DNA of 64,000 nt from Urechidicola croceus (GCA_905181865.1 CAJIZG010000003.1:699001-763000), one strand, 5' to 3'. Counted from the first letter of the stretch, positions 1 through 9,385 are shown. Notes: generated by a model not told the origin, from the letters alone. A program made the numbers and translations.

Positions 1-518
1 TGGCTATGCTTTGGAAATTACCAGTTGTATTTATTGTTGAAAACAATGGATATGCAATGGGTACTTCAGTTGAAAGAACAGCAAACCATACAGATATCTG
101 GAAACTAGGTTTAGGGTATGAAATGCCTTGTGGACCCGTGAATGGAATGGATCCTGTTGCAGTTGCAGAAGCAATGCACGAAGCGATTGAAAGAGCGAGA
201 AGAGGTGATGGGCCAACATTCTTAGAAATGAGAACGTATAGGTATAGAGGTCACTCAATGTCTGATGCACAGCACTACAGAACAAAGGATGAAGTTAATG
301 AATACAAGAAATTAGATCCTATTACACAAATACTTGAGGTCATCAAAGAAAAAAACTATTTATCGCAAGATGAAATTGACGTTATTAGTAAAGATGTAAA
401 AAGTAACGTACAGGAATGTTTAGATTTTGCAGAGGAATCTGCCTACCCAGAAACACAACAGTTATATGACATGGTTTACGAACAAGAAGATTATCCTTTC
501 ATAAAACATAGATATTAA
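1..518 (+). CDS. pdhA: Pyruvate dehydrogenase E1 component, alpha subunit (C-terminal part; cut by window start)
   Basis: This is the last ~172 codons of the thiamine-diphosphate-dependent E1 alpha subunit, which decarboxylates pyruvate and passes the acetyl group to lipoyl-E2. The frame is open from the first base of the window, so the N-terminal half lies outside; family members are about 330 residues. Visible signatures are the cofactor-binding ENNGYAMGTS segment near the start and the YRYRGHSMSD loop (the conserved phosphorylation-loop region of E1 alpha). The gene is followed after 104 bases by the E2 gene on the same strand, so the two are probably one operon, with a weak AT-rich hairpin between them. 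The branched-chain 2-oxo acid E1 alpha is a close relative, but the E2 neighbour and overall match favour pyruvate dehydrogenase. Confidence 0.93.
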   Translation, partial: AMLWKLPVVFIVENNGYAMGTSVERTANHTDIWKLGLGYEMPCGPVNGMDPVAVAEAMHEAIERARRGDGPTFLEMRTYRYRGHSMSDAQHYRTKDEVNEYKKLDPITQILEVIKEKNYLSQDEIDVISKDVKSNVQECLDFAEESAYPETQQLYDMVYEQEDYPFIKHRY

Positions 519-542
519 GTAGTAACAATAAAGCAAATCACA

Positions 543-568
543 AATAAAAATCTAAATAGATTTTTATT
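543..568 (+). terminator. Weak AT-rich hairpin between pdhA and pdhC
   Basis: An 11-bp perfect stem (AATAAAAATCT with its complement) closes a 4-base loop, and a short T-rich stretch follows. The stem is nearly all A-T pairs, so it is at best a leaky terminator or an mRNA processing/stabilising hairpin inside the pdhA-pdhC operon. Confidence 0.35.
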
Positions 569-622
569 GTTTTTCAAATTTTAGATTTGGAATTTATTTA
601 ATTTTAAAAAGAATTAATTCAT

Positions 623-2245
623 ATGGCTGAAATCATAAATATGCCTCGATTAAGTGATACAATGACGGAAGGAGTTGTGGCTACTTGGCTTAAAAAAGTT
701 GGAGATAAAATTGAAGAAGGAGATATTCTTGCTGAAATTGAAACCGATAAAGCAACAATGGAGTTTGAATCATTTAATGAAGGTACTTTATTGTATATAG
801 GTTTACAAGAAGGAGAAACTGCTCCTGTAGATGCATTGCTTGCCATTATTGGTGAAGAGGGTGAAGATGTCTCTGCAATAATTGCTGGCGGTGCTACCGA
901 TGATGCTAGTGAGGAAACAACTACGGAAGAATCGCCTGCTGAAATTCCTGAAGTTACCGCTGAAGCTGCTGCCATACCAGATGGTGTTATTGTGGTAACA
1001 ATGCCACGTTTAAGTGATACTATGACCGAAGGTACTGTTGCTACTTGGTTAAAAAGTGTTGGTGATAAAATTGAAGAAGGAGATATTCTTGCTGAGATTG
1101 AAACTGACAAAGCAACCATGGAATTTGAATCTTTCAACGAGGGAACTTTATTATACATCGGATTACAAGAAGGTGAAACGGCTATAGTAGATTCTTTATT
1201 AGCCATTATTGGTGAAGCAGGAACCAACGTTGATGCAATCGTAAATAACTTTATATCTGGTGCCGAACCAGCGGCTAAAAAAGAGACGCCTGCACCAACG
1301 AAAGAGGCATCTCAATCGGTTGCTGCTAAGGCTGCAACTCCGGCTCCAAAAGGAGTCGTTGAAATGCCAAAAGCAACGGCATCGAATGAAAAAATAATTG
1401 CTTCTCCTTTGGCTAGAAAATTGGCTGAAGATAAAGGAATCAACTTATCACACTTACAAGGTACTGGGGATCACGGTAGAATTATAAAACGAGATATTGA
1501 AAATTACGTTCCTGCTGCGACCGGAGCATCAACATCTGCTGCTAAATTTGTAGCGAGTGGTGTTGAAGATTTTGACGAAGTTAAAAACTCTCAAATGCGT
1601 AAAGCAATTGCACGTTCTTTAACGAACTCTAAATTCTCTGCACCTCACTATTATTTAGCGGTTGAATTTGATATGGACAATGCTATGGCATTCCGTGTAC
1701 AATACAATGCAGTTCCTGATACTAAAATTTCTTTTAACGATATTGTTGTGAAAGCAACTGCTTTAGCATTGCGCCAGCACCCACAAGTTAATTCTCAGTG
1801 GTTTGACGACAAAATGGTATTAAATAACCATGTTCATATTGGTGTTGCCGTTGCTGTTGAAGATGGATTGGTTGTACCAGTAGTGAAATTTGCTAATGAG
1901 CAAACATTACCGCAGATTGGTGCTGCTGTAAGAGATTATGCTGGAAGAGCGAAAAAGAAAAAATTAACGCCAGAAGAAATGCAAGGGAGTACTTTTACTA
2001 TTTCTAATTTAGGAATGTTTGGTATCGAATACTTTACTTCAATTATCAATCAACCAAATTCCGCGATTCTTTCTGTAGGTGCTATCGTACAGAAACCAGT
2101 TGTTAAGAATGGACAGATTGTAGTTGGTAATACTATGAAATTAACGCTGGCTGCCGATCATAGAACGATTGACGGAGTTACTGGATCTTTATTTTTAGAA
2201 ACGTTAAAAGGATATATTGAAAGTCCTGTGACGATGTTGGTATAA
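623..2245 (+). CDS. pdhC: Dihydrolipoamide acetyltransferase (E2) of pyruvate dehydrogenase, two lipoyl domains
   Basis: Core E2 subunit (540 aa) that carries the acetyl group on lipoyl-lysine and transfers it to CoA. Domain order seen: lipoyl domain 1 (residues ~3-78, lipoyl Lys43 in ETDKATM), lipoyl domain 2 (~123-198, Lys163 in an identical motif, exactly 120 residues later), Ala/Pro/Lys linkers, a peripheral-subunit-binding domain (~262-296, with SPLARKLAEDKGI), and the catalytic acyltransferase domain ending with the active-site DHRTIDG motif. The two lipoyl domains are almost identical in protein but differ at many synonymous sites, so the duplication is old and kept by selection. It lies downstream of pdhA and ends at a strong terminator. 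The E3 subunit (lpdA) is elsewhere in the window. Confidence 0.96.
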   Translation: MAEIINMPRLSDTMTEGVVATWLKKVGDKIEEGDILAEIETDKATMEFESFNEGTLLYIGLQEGETAPVDALLAIIGEEGEDVSAIIAGGATDDASEETTTEESPAEIPEVTAEAAAIPDGVIVVTMPRLSDTMTEGTVATWLKSVGDKIEEGDILAEIETDKATMEFESFNEGTLLYIGLQEGETAIVDSLLAIIGEAGTNVDAIVNNFISGAEPAAKKETPAPTKEASQSVAAKAATPAPKGVVEMPKATASNEKIIASPLARKLAEDKGINLSHLQGTGDHGRIIKRDIENYVPAATGASTSAAKFVASGVEDFDEVKNSQMRKAIARSLTNSKFSAPHYYLAVEFDMDNAMAFRVQYNAVPDTKISFNDIVVKATALALRQHPQVNSQWFDDKMVLNNHVHIGVAVAVEDGLVVPVVKFANEQTLPQIGAAVRDYAGRAKKKKLTPEEMQGSTFTISNLGMFGIEYFTSIINQPNSAILSVGAIVQKPVVKNGQIVVGNTMKLTLAADHRTIDGVTGSLFLETLKGYIESPVTMLV

Positions 2246-2270
2246 TTGAAAATTATAAAACGATAAAAAA

Positions 2271-2297
2271 AGCATCCCTAATGGGATGCTTTTTTTA
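2271..2297 (+). terminator. Rho-independent terminator after pdhC
   Basis: An 8-bp perfect stem (AGCATCCC / GGGATGCT) with a TAAT loop is followed by a run of six to seven T residues, 25 bases after the pdhC stop codon. Confidence 0.9.
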
Positions 2298-2643
2298 TTT
2301 CCATCCTTTTGGCTGTATCTTCTTATTTATTCTAAAAAGATTGTTTCTATCATAGCTGGCTTTCATCTCAGTTAAACGTTCATAGGTGACCATAACTAGT
2401 CTTTACGCATTCTTACCCTGGATCCGTCATAAAATTGGAATCCACTCCACCTGAGGAATGCGGATGCAGTGCACTCCAATAACCTTTGCAACACTTGGTA
2501 ATATTTTCTGTATTTACTGGATCAGGATTAACCCCCACAATAGCGCCTGCATAACTTGCCTCACGATATGCCCAAGGAGTTTCTTCCGATCCTACGCTAC
2601 TCGCAGCGCCACTTATTGGATATACATGTATTTCCGATAACAA
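2295..2643 (-). pseudogene. C-terminal remnant of a FAD-linked (berberine-bridge type) oxidase
   Basis: Translated on the minus strand, 2413-2643 reads AYREASYAGAIVGVNPDP, then YWSALHPHSSGG and NFM. After a frame change near 2410 it continues as YERLTEMKASYDRNNLFRIN up to a stop codon at 2295. This is the characteristic C-terminal end of BBE-type FAD-binding oxidoreductases (the W-x-x-L-hP-hS-x-G-G...NF and YDP-NLF-x-NQNI region). At least one frameshift and a stop interrupt it, and nothing recognisable of the ~400 residues expected upstream remains. The remnant lies between the pdhC terminator and rpmE2. What is seen is a broken fragment; the family assignment rests on these motifs. Confidence 0.75.
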
Positions 2644-2750
2644 AATTAGAATACAAGAACCTTATTTTACATGTTCTTACAAATAGCCCCAAGGTCTGTC
2701 CTCCAAAAGCAGTTTTACAGAATGCGCTTAAAATTTAAAAAAATAACCCA

Positions 2751-2783
2751 CAAAAAAATCCCCAACATTTCTGTTGAGGATTC
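2751..2783 (-). terminator. Rho-independent terminator after rpmE2
   Basis: On the minus strand, AATCCTCAACA pairs with TGTTGGGGATT (one G-T pair) around a GAAA loop and is followed by seven T residues, about 25 bases after the rpmE2 stop. Confidence 0.85.
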
Positions 2784-2806
2784 TACTATGAATAGTATAA
2801 AAGTTC

Positions 2807-3058
2807 TTATTTTTTGAACTTTGCGTATCTTGTTTTGAACTTATCAATACGTCCAGCCGTATCGATTAATTTACTCTTACCTGTATAGAAAGGGTGAGAC
2901 GTTCTCGAAATCTCTAATTTGATTAATGGATATTCAACACCATCTACCTCAAGAGTTTCTTTTGTATTTGCTGTTGAACGGGTTAAAAATACGTCATTGT
3001 TTGACATGTCTTTGAATGCCATCATTCTATAATTTTCTGGGTGTATACCTTTTTTCAT
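2807..3058 (-). CDS. rpmE2: 50S ribosomal protein L31 type B
   Basis: An 83-residue large-subunit ribosomal protein. It begins [11 protein letters not shown] and contains the type B signature [11 protein letters not shown]. It lacks the CxxC zinc ligands of type A L31, so this is the zinc-independent form, the common form in Flavobacteriaceae. It is a single-gene unit with its own TAAATTTG promoter about 50 bases upstream and a strong terminator behind it. Confidence 0.97.
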   Translation of the reverse strand: MKKGIHPENYRMMAFKDMSNNDVFLTRSTANTKETLEVDGVEYPLIKLEISRTSHPFYTGKSKLIDTAGRIDKFKTRYAKFKK

Positions 3059-3107
3059 TTTTCTTAATTTTGATTAACGCTTTTTGACGTTACTATTTTT
3101 GAGTGTG

Positions 3108-3115
3108 CAAATTTA
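3108..3115 (-). promoter_or_regulatory. -7 box (TAAATTTG) for rpmE2
   Basis: An exact match to the Bacteroidota TAnnTTTG -7 element on the minus strand. The start codon is about 50 bases downstream, a normal leader length. No clear -33 box was identified. Confidence 0.7.
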
Positions 3116-3189
3116 ATTATATTTTTGATCTTTCGACTAATAAAAAGACTTTATTTGTATAATAATCCGTATCCATAAATAACGATCTC

Positions 3190-4233
3190 ATGACCCTTAA
3201 AAATTATTATAAAATACTGACCTTATTAATCTTATGTAGTTCCTGTAAAACGGATTATAAATTCCTTTTAGAAGTCCCTAAAAAGTTACAAGTAAATGAA
3301 AAACTGACCATTTCTTTTTCTGAAAAAGGTGGTATGCCAATTGATTCGGTTCAAATTAGCCTAGATGGAAAAAAAATAAAAACGGATACTAATTATAGTG
3401 CTACACTCGATATTTTAAACTACAAATTAGGCCTTCACACAATCACAGCCTTGGCCTTTTTTGAAGGACACGTTAAAAAAACAGAAAATAGTGTGATTTT
3501 TCTTGCAGACACCCCTCCTGCTATATATACCTATAAAATAATTAACAGGTATCCTCATGATAAAAAGGCATATACACAAGGTCTTGAAATCTATAACGGG
3601 TTTCTTTATGAAAGTACCGGTAAAAAAGGTAGATCTTCTTTAAGAAAAGTTGAACTTACAACCGGAAAAGTTATGCAACAAATAGATTTGGATGAACAAT
3701 ACTTTGGAGAAGGTATTACAAAATTTGGCGATGAAATTATTATGCTTACGTGGAAAAACGGAATGGGGTTTATTTATGACTTTGAAACCTTTGAGCAAAA
3801 AGGTACGTTAAATTATAAGAATAGCGTCGAAGGATGGGGTTTGACGAATGATGGCGAAAAACTAATTAAATCTGATGGTACCGAGCGTATTTGGTTTTTA
3901 GATGCCAAAACATATAATGAAACTTCCTATATAGAAGCATATACCAACGAAAGAAAAGTAGAAAATTTAAATGAATTAGAATTTATTAATGGCAAAATAT
4001 ACGCAAATATATATCAACAAAATTCCATCTTAATCTTCGATAGTAAAACCGGTAAAGTTGAAGGAGTTGCAAATCTTAATGGACTTTACAATGAAATGTC
4101 GAAAACCCAAAAACTGGTTTTACAAGATGAAGTTCTAAACGGAATTGCCTACGACCACGCTACGAAAAAACTATATGTTACGGGTAAACATTGGGGTGAA
4201 TTATTTGAAATCGAACTCATAAAAAAGAATTAA
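3190..4233 (+). CDS. Glutaminyl-peptide cyclotransferase family lipoprotein
   Basis: A 347-residue secreted protein. It starts with a lipoprotein signal peptide (LLILCSSC, acylated Cys about residue 19), then has an Ig-like N-terminal domain (~25-110). It then has the plant/bacterial type glutamine cyclotransferase beta-propeller (~120-345), recognised by YPHDKKAYTQGLEI, YESTGKKGRSSLRKV and FGEGIT. This family converts N-terminal Gln of peptides to pyroglutamate. The enzyme probably sits in the periplasm or on an outer-envelope leaflet. Downstream, on the same strand, are a beta-helix lipoprotein and an SDR (50 and 32 bases apart), so the three may be cotranscribed up to the terminator near 6540. 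Confidence 0.88.
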   Translation: MTLKNYYKILTLLILCSSCKTDYKFLLEVPKKLQVNEKLTISFSEKGGMPIDSVQISLDGKKIKTDTNYSATLDILNYKLGLHTITALAFFEGHVKKTENSVIFLADTPPAIYTYKIINRYPHDKKAYTQGLEIYNGFLYESTGKKGRSSLRKVELTTGKVMQQIDLDEQYFGEGITKFGDEIIMLTWKNGMGFIYDFETFEQKGTLNYKNSVEGWGLTNDGEKLIKSDGTERIWFLDAKTYNETSYIEAYTNERKVENLNELEFINGKIYANIYQQNSILIFDSKTGKVEGVANLNGLYNEMSKTQKLVLQDEVLNGIAYDHATKKLYVTGKHWGELFEIELIKKN

Positions 4234-4283
4234 ACTAGTATTCTAATTCAATAAAAGATATAATATTATAACAAATCATTTTC

Positions 4284-5798
4284 ATGAAGCATTGCTGGCT
4301 ACTCTTTCCAATTATATGTGTAATACTGCTTTCTTCTTGTTCAGACAATTTTGACACAATCCCCAATACTGGCAATCTAACATTTTCTAGAGATACTGTT
4401 TATTTAAATACTGTTTTTACAAATATAAGTTCAAGTACTTATCAATTAAAAGTGTACAACAAGAATAATCAAAGTATACATATCCCATCTATTAAATTGG
4501 CATTAGGTGAAGCATCTGCATACCGATTAAATGTTGATGGAATTCCCGGAAAATCTTTTAGCGATATCCAAATTTTAGCAAATGACAGTTTGTATGTTTT
4601 TATCGAAACAACGATTGATTTCAGTCAAGTATCGGATCCGCTTTACACCGATAAAATAATTTTTGACACCAATGAAAATCAGCAAAATATTGAATTGGTA
4701 ACACTTGTTCAAGACGCTTATTTTTTATATCCATCAAAAAACGCACAAGGAATTATTAAAACTATCGAAATTGGCAATTCACCCATGGGCAAAACGCTAT
4801 CCGTCCAAGGTTTTTATCTAGATAAAAGCACCATTTTTACCAACGAAAAGCCCTATGTAATTTATGGCTATTGTGCTATTCCTTCAGGGAAAACCTTAAC
4901 TGTAGAAGCCGGTGCCCGCGTCTATTTTCATGCTAATTCTGGTATGATAGTAGATAATGGAGCCACCCTAAAACTAGAAGGTACCTTAGAAGAAAACATC
5001 ATTATAGAAGGTGATAGGCTTCAACCTCAATTCGAAAACAAACCCGGTCAGTGGGGAACTATTTGGCTTAGAGCAGGGAGTACAAATCATTCTATAAACT
5101 ATACCACTATTAAAAATGGTGAAATTGGTATTATGATAGATTCTATTGGCAATACCACAAATCCAACTTTGACGATCAAAAACACGCAACTATACAATCA
5201 TTCCACTTACGGAATATTGGGAAGGAATACTTATATTCAAGGGGAAAATATAGTAATTAATAATGTAGGACTTTCATCAATAGCATGCACTGGAGGAGGC
5301 ACTTATGAATTTTCACACTGTACCTTTTCCAATTTTTGGAACCAAAGTATAAGACAATCTCCTACTGTATTAGTGAATAACTATTCTTTCGTTGGCAATG
5401 GCGGAATAGCATCTAGTGATTTAAAAGAAGCTACTTTTGTTAATTGTATAATTTCTGGAAATAAGAATATTGAACTTGTTTTAGACAATGAAGCAACTGC
5501 TGAGTTCCACTATAATTTTAAAAATAATTTAATTAAATTTGATGATTTCAACAATACTTTTGTTGATATTCCTGAGTATAATTTTGAAGATATAAACCAC
5601 TTTCAGAACAATATTTTTAATAAAAAACCCGACTTTAAAGACCCATATGAAAACAACCTCAAAATTGGAGTTGATTCAAATGGAAATAATCAAGCCAACC
5701 TTGATGGGGCATCAAAAGTTGCTTTTGATATTTTAGGTGTTAATCGAACAATTTCACCAGATATTGGAGCCTATCAGCACCAAGTTTTTGAAGAATAA
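4284..5798 (+). CDS. Beta-helix lipoprotein of unknown function
   Basis: A 504-residue protein with a lipoprotein signal (ILLSSCSD). The N-terminal 130 residues look like an immunoglobulin-type/choice-of-anchor region (DTVYLNTVFTN, QLKVYNKN). From about residue 190 the sequence has the short repeating beta-rung pattern of right-handed parallel beta-helix proteins (GYCAIPSGKTLTVEAGARVYF, then Asn-rich rungs). It ends in a DIGAYQ motif, the frequent C-terminal end of such surface beta-helix proteins (choice-of-anchor Q group). No catalytic residues are recognised. It is likely an envelope protein; polysaccharide binding would only be a guess. Confidence 0.8.
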   Translation: MKHCWLLFPIICVILLSSCSDNFDTIPNTGNLTFSRDTVYLNTVFTNISSSTYQLKVYNKNNQSIHIPSIKLALGEASAYRLNVDGIPGKSFSDIQILANDSLYVFIETTIDFSQVSDPLYTDKIIFDTNENQQNIELVTLVQDAYFLYPSKNAQGIIKTIEIGNSPMGKTLSVQGFYLDKSTIFTNEKPYVIYGYCAIPSGKTLTVEAGARVYFHANSGMIVDNGATLKLEGTLEENIIIEGDRLQPQFENKPGQWGTIWLRAGSTNHSINYTTIKNGEIGIMIDSIGNTTNPTLTIKNTQLYNHSTYGILGRNTYIQGENIVINNVGLSSIACTGGGTYEFSHCTFSNFWNQSIRQSPTVLVNNYSFVGNGGIASSDLKEATFVNCIISGNKNIELVLDNEATAEFHYNFKNNLIKFDDFNNTFVDIPEYNFEDINHFQNNIFNKKPDFKDPYENNLKIGVDSNGNNQANLDGASKVAFDILGVNRTISPDIGAYQHQVFEE

Positions 5799-5830
5799 AT
5801 AAAAGGAAGGCCGTATAAAATATAAAAAAA

Positions 5831-6511
5831 ATGAAAAACATCATTATTACCGGAGCCAGTAGAGGTATTGGATTTGAATTGATACAGTTATTTGCCAAAA
5901 ACGGACACAATGTATTAGCGATCTCAAGAAATACTGAACCAATAAAAGCTTTAAATATTAAAAATATCACATGCCTTTCAATTGATTTATCTATTGATTC
6001 CGATATCGAAAAAGTGTCAAATTTTGTAACTGAAAATTGGAAGGATATTGACATACTCATTAATAATGCTGGACGGTTAGCGAACAAACCTTTTTTGGAA
6101 ACATCCTCAAAAGATTTTCTAGCTGTCTATAAGGTGAATGTCTTTGCGGTTGCTGAATTAACAAGACAATTAATTCCTTATCTTAAAAAGAGTAGTCATG
6201 TCGTTACGATTAGTAGTATGGGTGGAATTCAAGGTAGTATGAAGTTCCCTGGTTTAGCAGCTTATAGTTCTTCTAAAGGGGCTGTTATTACACTTTCGGA
6301 ATTACTTGCCGAAGAATATAAAGAGAGTGGTATTTCATTTAATGTACTGGCATTGGGTGCTGTTCAAACAGAAATGTTAGAAGAGGCATTCCCCGGTTAC
6401 AAAGCGCCAACATCTGCACTAGAAATGGCAAGCTATATTTATGATTTCGGACTAAATGGAAACAAACATTTTAATGGAAAAGTAATCCAAGTGTCTTCTA
6501 AAACTCCATAA
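5831..6511 (+). CDS. SDR family NAD(P)-dependent oxidoreductase
   Basis: A 226-residue classical short-chain dehydrogenase. It has the Rossmann nucleotide motif TGASRGIG (residues ~6-13), NNAG (~80), a catalytic Ser in TISSMGG, and the YSSSKGA (YxxxK) active site. The substrate cannot be told from sequence. It is cytoplasmic, with no signal peptide. It follows the beta-helix lipoprotein by 32 bases and ends at a bidirectional terminator shared with the converging M1 peptidase gene. Confidence 0.9.
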   Translation: MKNIIITGASRGIGFELIQLFAKNGHNVLAISRNTEPIKALNIKNITCLSIDLSIDSDIEKVSNFVTENWKDIDILINNAGRLANKPFLETSSKDFLAVYKVNVFAVAELTRQLIPYLKKSSHVVTISSMGGIQGSMKFPGLAAYSSSKGAVITLSELLAEEYKESGISFNVLALGAVQTEMLEEAFPGYKAPTSALEMASYIYDFGLNGNKHFNGKVIQVSSKTP

Positions 6512-6515
6512 AACA

Positions 6516-6550
6516 TAAAAAAGGTTTGAGAGAATTCTCAAACCTTTTTT
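6516..6550. terminator. Bidirectional Rho-independent terminator
   Basis: AAAAAAGGTTTGAGA and its complement flank an AT-containing loop, with A and T runs at both ends. It serves the SDR gene on the plus strand and the M1 peptidase gene on the minus strand, which converge here. Confidence 0.88.
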
Positions 6551-6571
6551 ACATATTCCATTTTGAGGATT

Positions 6572-8890
6572 TTATCGCTCAGATTGTAAACCTTCATTCT
6601 TTTTTGAGATTTCCTTTAATCTCAAATCTCTTTGCATAGGATTCTCTGACGAACGTCCAGATCTAAACAACTCAAACTTAGTTGGAGCCTGTTTTTCTGG
6701 CCAACTGTTATTGTTGATATCTGTATCTGCTGTTTCTAAAAACGGATCTACTAAAATAGAACTTACTTTTTTATCGAAGAAAAACACTTTTGATATTTCC
6801 GATTCATATTTTCTCCAAATCTCTGCTGGAATATGTACAATCTCGGTTGAATTATCTTTAAAAGTAAACTCTAAAATTACAGGCATTGGAATCCCTCCAA
6901 CATTACTAAGTTTTAACTCGTAAAATTGCATTCCTGAATTTAATAATGCTAAATCTTCTGTAGATAATGAATTTTTAAATACATCGTAATCTACATTATC
7001 AATGGCATCAACTTCATAAATATCTCTAGTTGCATAGAAATCATCAATATCAGAATCTCTCTCGTTTACAGTTTCTTTAACCGATTCTTTGTTTCTAGTG
7101 TCTCCGATAAACTGTTGCTTATTTTTATTAACTTCTCTAGCCGTTACCTTTTCAACATTCGGATTCTTGGTGTTCATTTGAAACCAGTTCACCTCATCTA
7201 AACTAATATCTACATGATCTGAAGTATAGAACCATGCTCTCCAAAACCAATCTAAATCAACAGCAGAAGCATCTTCCATTGTTCTAAAGAAATCAGCAGG
7301 AGTTGGATGTTTAAACTTCCAACGCTCACTATATATTTTAAATGAATAATCGAACAATTCTCTTCCCATTACAGTTTCTCTCAAAATATTAAGAGCCGTT
7401 GCAGGTTTACCGTATGCGTTATTTCCAAACTGCCAAATAGATTCAGAATTGGTCATAATTGGAGAAATACCACTCTTATCTCCTCGCATATAATTTGTAA
7501 TTAAATGAGCAGGACCTCTTCTAGAAGGGTATCCTCTTTCCCATTCTTGCTCTGTAAGATATTGAACAAAAGTATTCAATCCCTCATCCATCCAAGTCCA
7601 TTGACGTTCATCAGAATTAATAATCATAGGAAAAAAATTATGTCCAACCTCATGAATAATTACTCCCCACATTCCGTATTTAGTACTTTCAGTATATGTG
7701 CCGTCTGCTTGTGGTCTTCCACCGTTAAAACAAATCATTGGATATTCCATTCCAATGCGATCTGTATGTACAGAAATAGCGACAGGATACGGATAATCTA
7801 CCGTATATTTAGAATATGTCTTTATCGTATGCGCAACTAACTTTGTTGAATAACGTTCCCATAAAGGATTCCCCTCTTTTGGGTAATACGACATTGCCAT
7901 AATGTTTTTTCCTCCGACTTTAACTCCTTGTGCATCCCACATGAATTTTCTAGAAGATACAAATGCAAAATCTCTAACGTTTTCTGCCTTAAAAGTCCAA
8001 GTTTTTGTTCCAGTAGCTTTTTTCTTTTCAACCTGTTCAGCTTCTGCCTGTGTAATAATTAAAATTGGTTCATCAGAATTCTCTGCTTTTTTCAATCTAC
8101 TCTTTTGATCTGAAGTAAGGATAGAATTTGCATTTTGTAAAACACCCGTAGACCCTACAACGTGATCACTAGGTACGGTTATAGAAACTTCGTAATCTCC
8201 AAATGGTAAAGCAAACTCTCCATTCCCTAAAAACTGTTTGTTTTGCCATCCTTCAACATCACTATAAACACACATTCTTGGAAACCACTGTGCAATAGTA
8301 TATAAATAATTATCGTTCTCTTTAAAATATTCGTAACCACTACGACCACCAATTTGCGAACGGTCATTAATATTATACCACCATTTGATATTGAATGAAA
8401 TTGATGAATTAGCCGCCAATGGCTTATCCAAATCAATTCTTAACATTGTTTTATTGATGAAATATTTCATGCCACGACCTGATGTAGAAGTAACTTCTTC
8501 TATTTTAAATCCGCCGTCAAAATCAAACATTTTCTTTTTAATACCCCTTAAACTTCTAAAATCCTCCATTTTTTCAACAGAAATTAATTTAGAATCAGAG
8601 TCTTTAGACCTTACATTTTGGTCTAATTGAATCCATAAATACTCAAGAGCATCTGGAGAGTTATTCGTATAAGTAATCGTTTCTTTACCTAATATTATTT
8701 GTTCCTCATCATTTAGAGTCACATTTATTTTATAATCTGCTTTTTGCTGATAGTAGTTATGCCCTGGTCCACCAGCAGCATTTCTGTATTCGTTCGGAGT
8801 AGGTAGTAATTGCTCTAATTGTGCAAACTTATTATTCTGTGAAAAAGAAATAATAGGTAACAATAAAGCAATAAGAATAATTTTTCTCAT
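6572..8890 (-). CDS. M1 family metallopeptidase (secreted aminopeptidase-like)
   Basis: A 772-residue zinc peptidase with an N-terminal signal peptide (MRKIILIALLLPIISFSQ). The gluzincin signature HEVGHNFF is followed after the usual spacing by WMDEGLN, giving the three zinc ligands and the catalytic Glu (HExxH-18x-E). The YPYP..HTDRIGMEYPMI region resembles the substrate-binding GAMEN-like segment. The C-terminal ~150 residues are charged and of unknown fold. It probably trims peptides in the periplasm. It starts 6 bases after the DUF6702 gene, so the two form an operon, a pairing seen repeatedly in Flavobacteriaceae. Confidence 0.93.
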   Translation of the reverse strand: MRKIILIALLLPIISFSQNNKFAQLEQLLPTPNEYRNAAGGPGHNYYQQKADYKINVTLNDEEQIILGKETITYTNNSPDALEYLWIQLDQNVRSKDSDSKLISVEKMEDFRSLRGIKKKMFDFDGGFKIEEVTSTSGRGMKYFINKTMLRIDLDKPLAANSSISFNIKWWYNINDRSQIGGRSGYEYFKENDNYLYTIAQWFPRMCVYSDVEGWQNKQFLGNGEFALPFGDYEVSITVPSDHVVGSTGVLQNANSILTSDQKSRLKKAENSDEPILIITQAEAEQVEKKKATGTKTWTFKAENVRDFAFVSSRKFMWDAQGVKVGGKNIMAMSYYPKEGNPLWERYSTKLVAHTIKTYSKYTVDYPYPVAISVHTDRIGMEYPMICFNGGRPQADGTYTESTKYGMWGVIIHEVGHNFFPMIINSDERQWTWMDEGLNTFVQYLTEQEWERGYPSRRGPAHLITNYMRGDKSGISPIMTNSESIWQFGNNAYGKPATALNILRETVMGRELFDYSFKIYSERWKFKHPTPADFFRTMEDASAVDLDWFWRAWFYTSDHVDISLDEVNWFQMNTKNPNVEKVTAREVNKNKQQFIGDTRNKESVKETVNERDSDIDDFYATRDIYEVDAIDNVDYDVFKNSLSTEDLALLNSGMQFYELKLSNVGGIPMPVILEFTFKDNSTEIVHIPAEIWRKYESEISKVFFFDKKVSSILVDPFLETADTDINNNSWPEKQAPTKFELFRSGRSSENPMQRDLRLKEISKKNEGLQSER

Positions 8891-8896
8891 GGTATA

Positions 8897-9385
8897 TTAA
8901 TTAAGTTTAATTGTTTGCGTTTTTTCTGAAATTAAAAAAGGTCTTGTATACGTTTTCTTCTCATGATAAAAAGTGATTTTATTTTGTTGTTTTTTATTAT
9001 GATTCATTAACAAATCATACAACACTTCTACCTGATTTTCAATTTTAACAGACTCCGATTGTAAGTAAAACTCGGTAACTCCTTTTAATGATATTTTAAA
9101 TCCTAAAAGTTTAAAATTCACTGATGAAATTGATTTTATTTTAAAATGCCTAAGTAGATAATTTTCAATAATTTCAAAATCTTTTGATCCTTTTTCAATT
9201 TCTGAAAAATCTCTGAGTAATATTCCTTCTTTTTTAATTGCCACTTCTAAATCGTGTGTAGAAACTGTTAAAGTTGCCTCTAACTTTTTTGAACTTTCAT
9301 TATATTCAACTTCTGCAAAAGCAAAAAAATAATCATGTGCGTAGGTATTGAAAGAGGTTAATAAAACCAATAAAAAAAGTCTCAT
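8897..9385 (-). CDS. DUF6702 family secreted protein
   Basis: A 162-residue protein from the ATG at 9385. A longer reading from 9436 would put 17 non-signal residues in front of a good signal peptide (MRLFLLVLLTSFNTYAHDY), so 9385 is preferred. After the signal, HDYFFAFAEVEYN and TVSTHDLE are typical of the DUF6702 family. The function is unknown. It is translated directly before the M1 peptidase (6-base gap), suggesting an accessory periplasmic role for that enzyme; this is inference from position only. Confidence 0.85.
   Translation of the reverse strand: MRLFLLVLLTSFNTYAHDYFFAFAEVEYNESSKKLEATLTVSTHDLEVAIKKEGILLRDFSEIEKGSKDFEIIENYLLRHFKIKSISSVNFKLLGFKISLKGVTEFYLQSESVKIENQVEVLYDLLMNHNKKQQNKITFYHEKKTYTRPFLISEKTQTIKLN

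Noticed and set aside
619-1227. 202-codon open frame opposite pdhC
   Set aside because: A shadow of the lipoyl-domain codons; Ser/Val/Ile-rich and repeating exactly with the lipoyl repeat.
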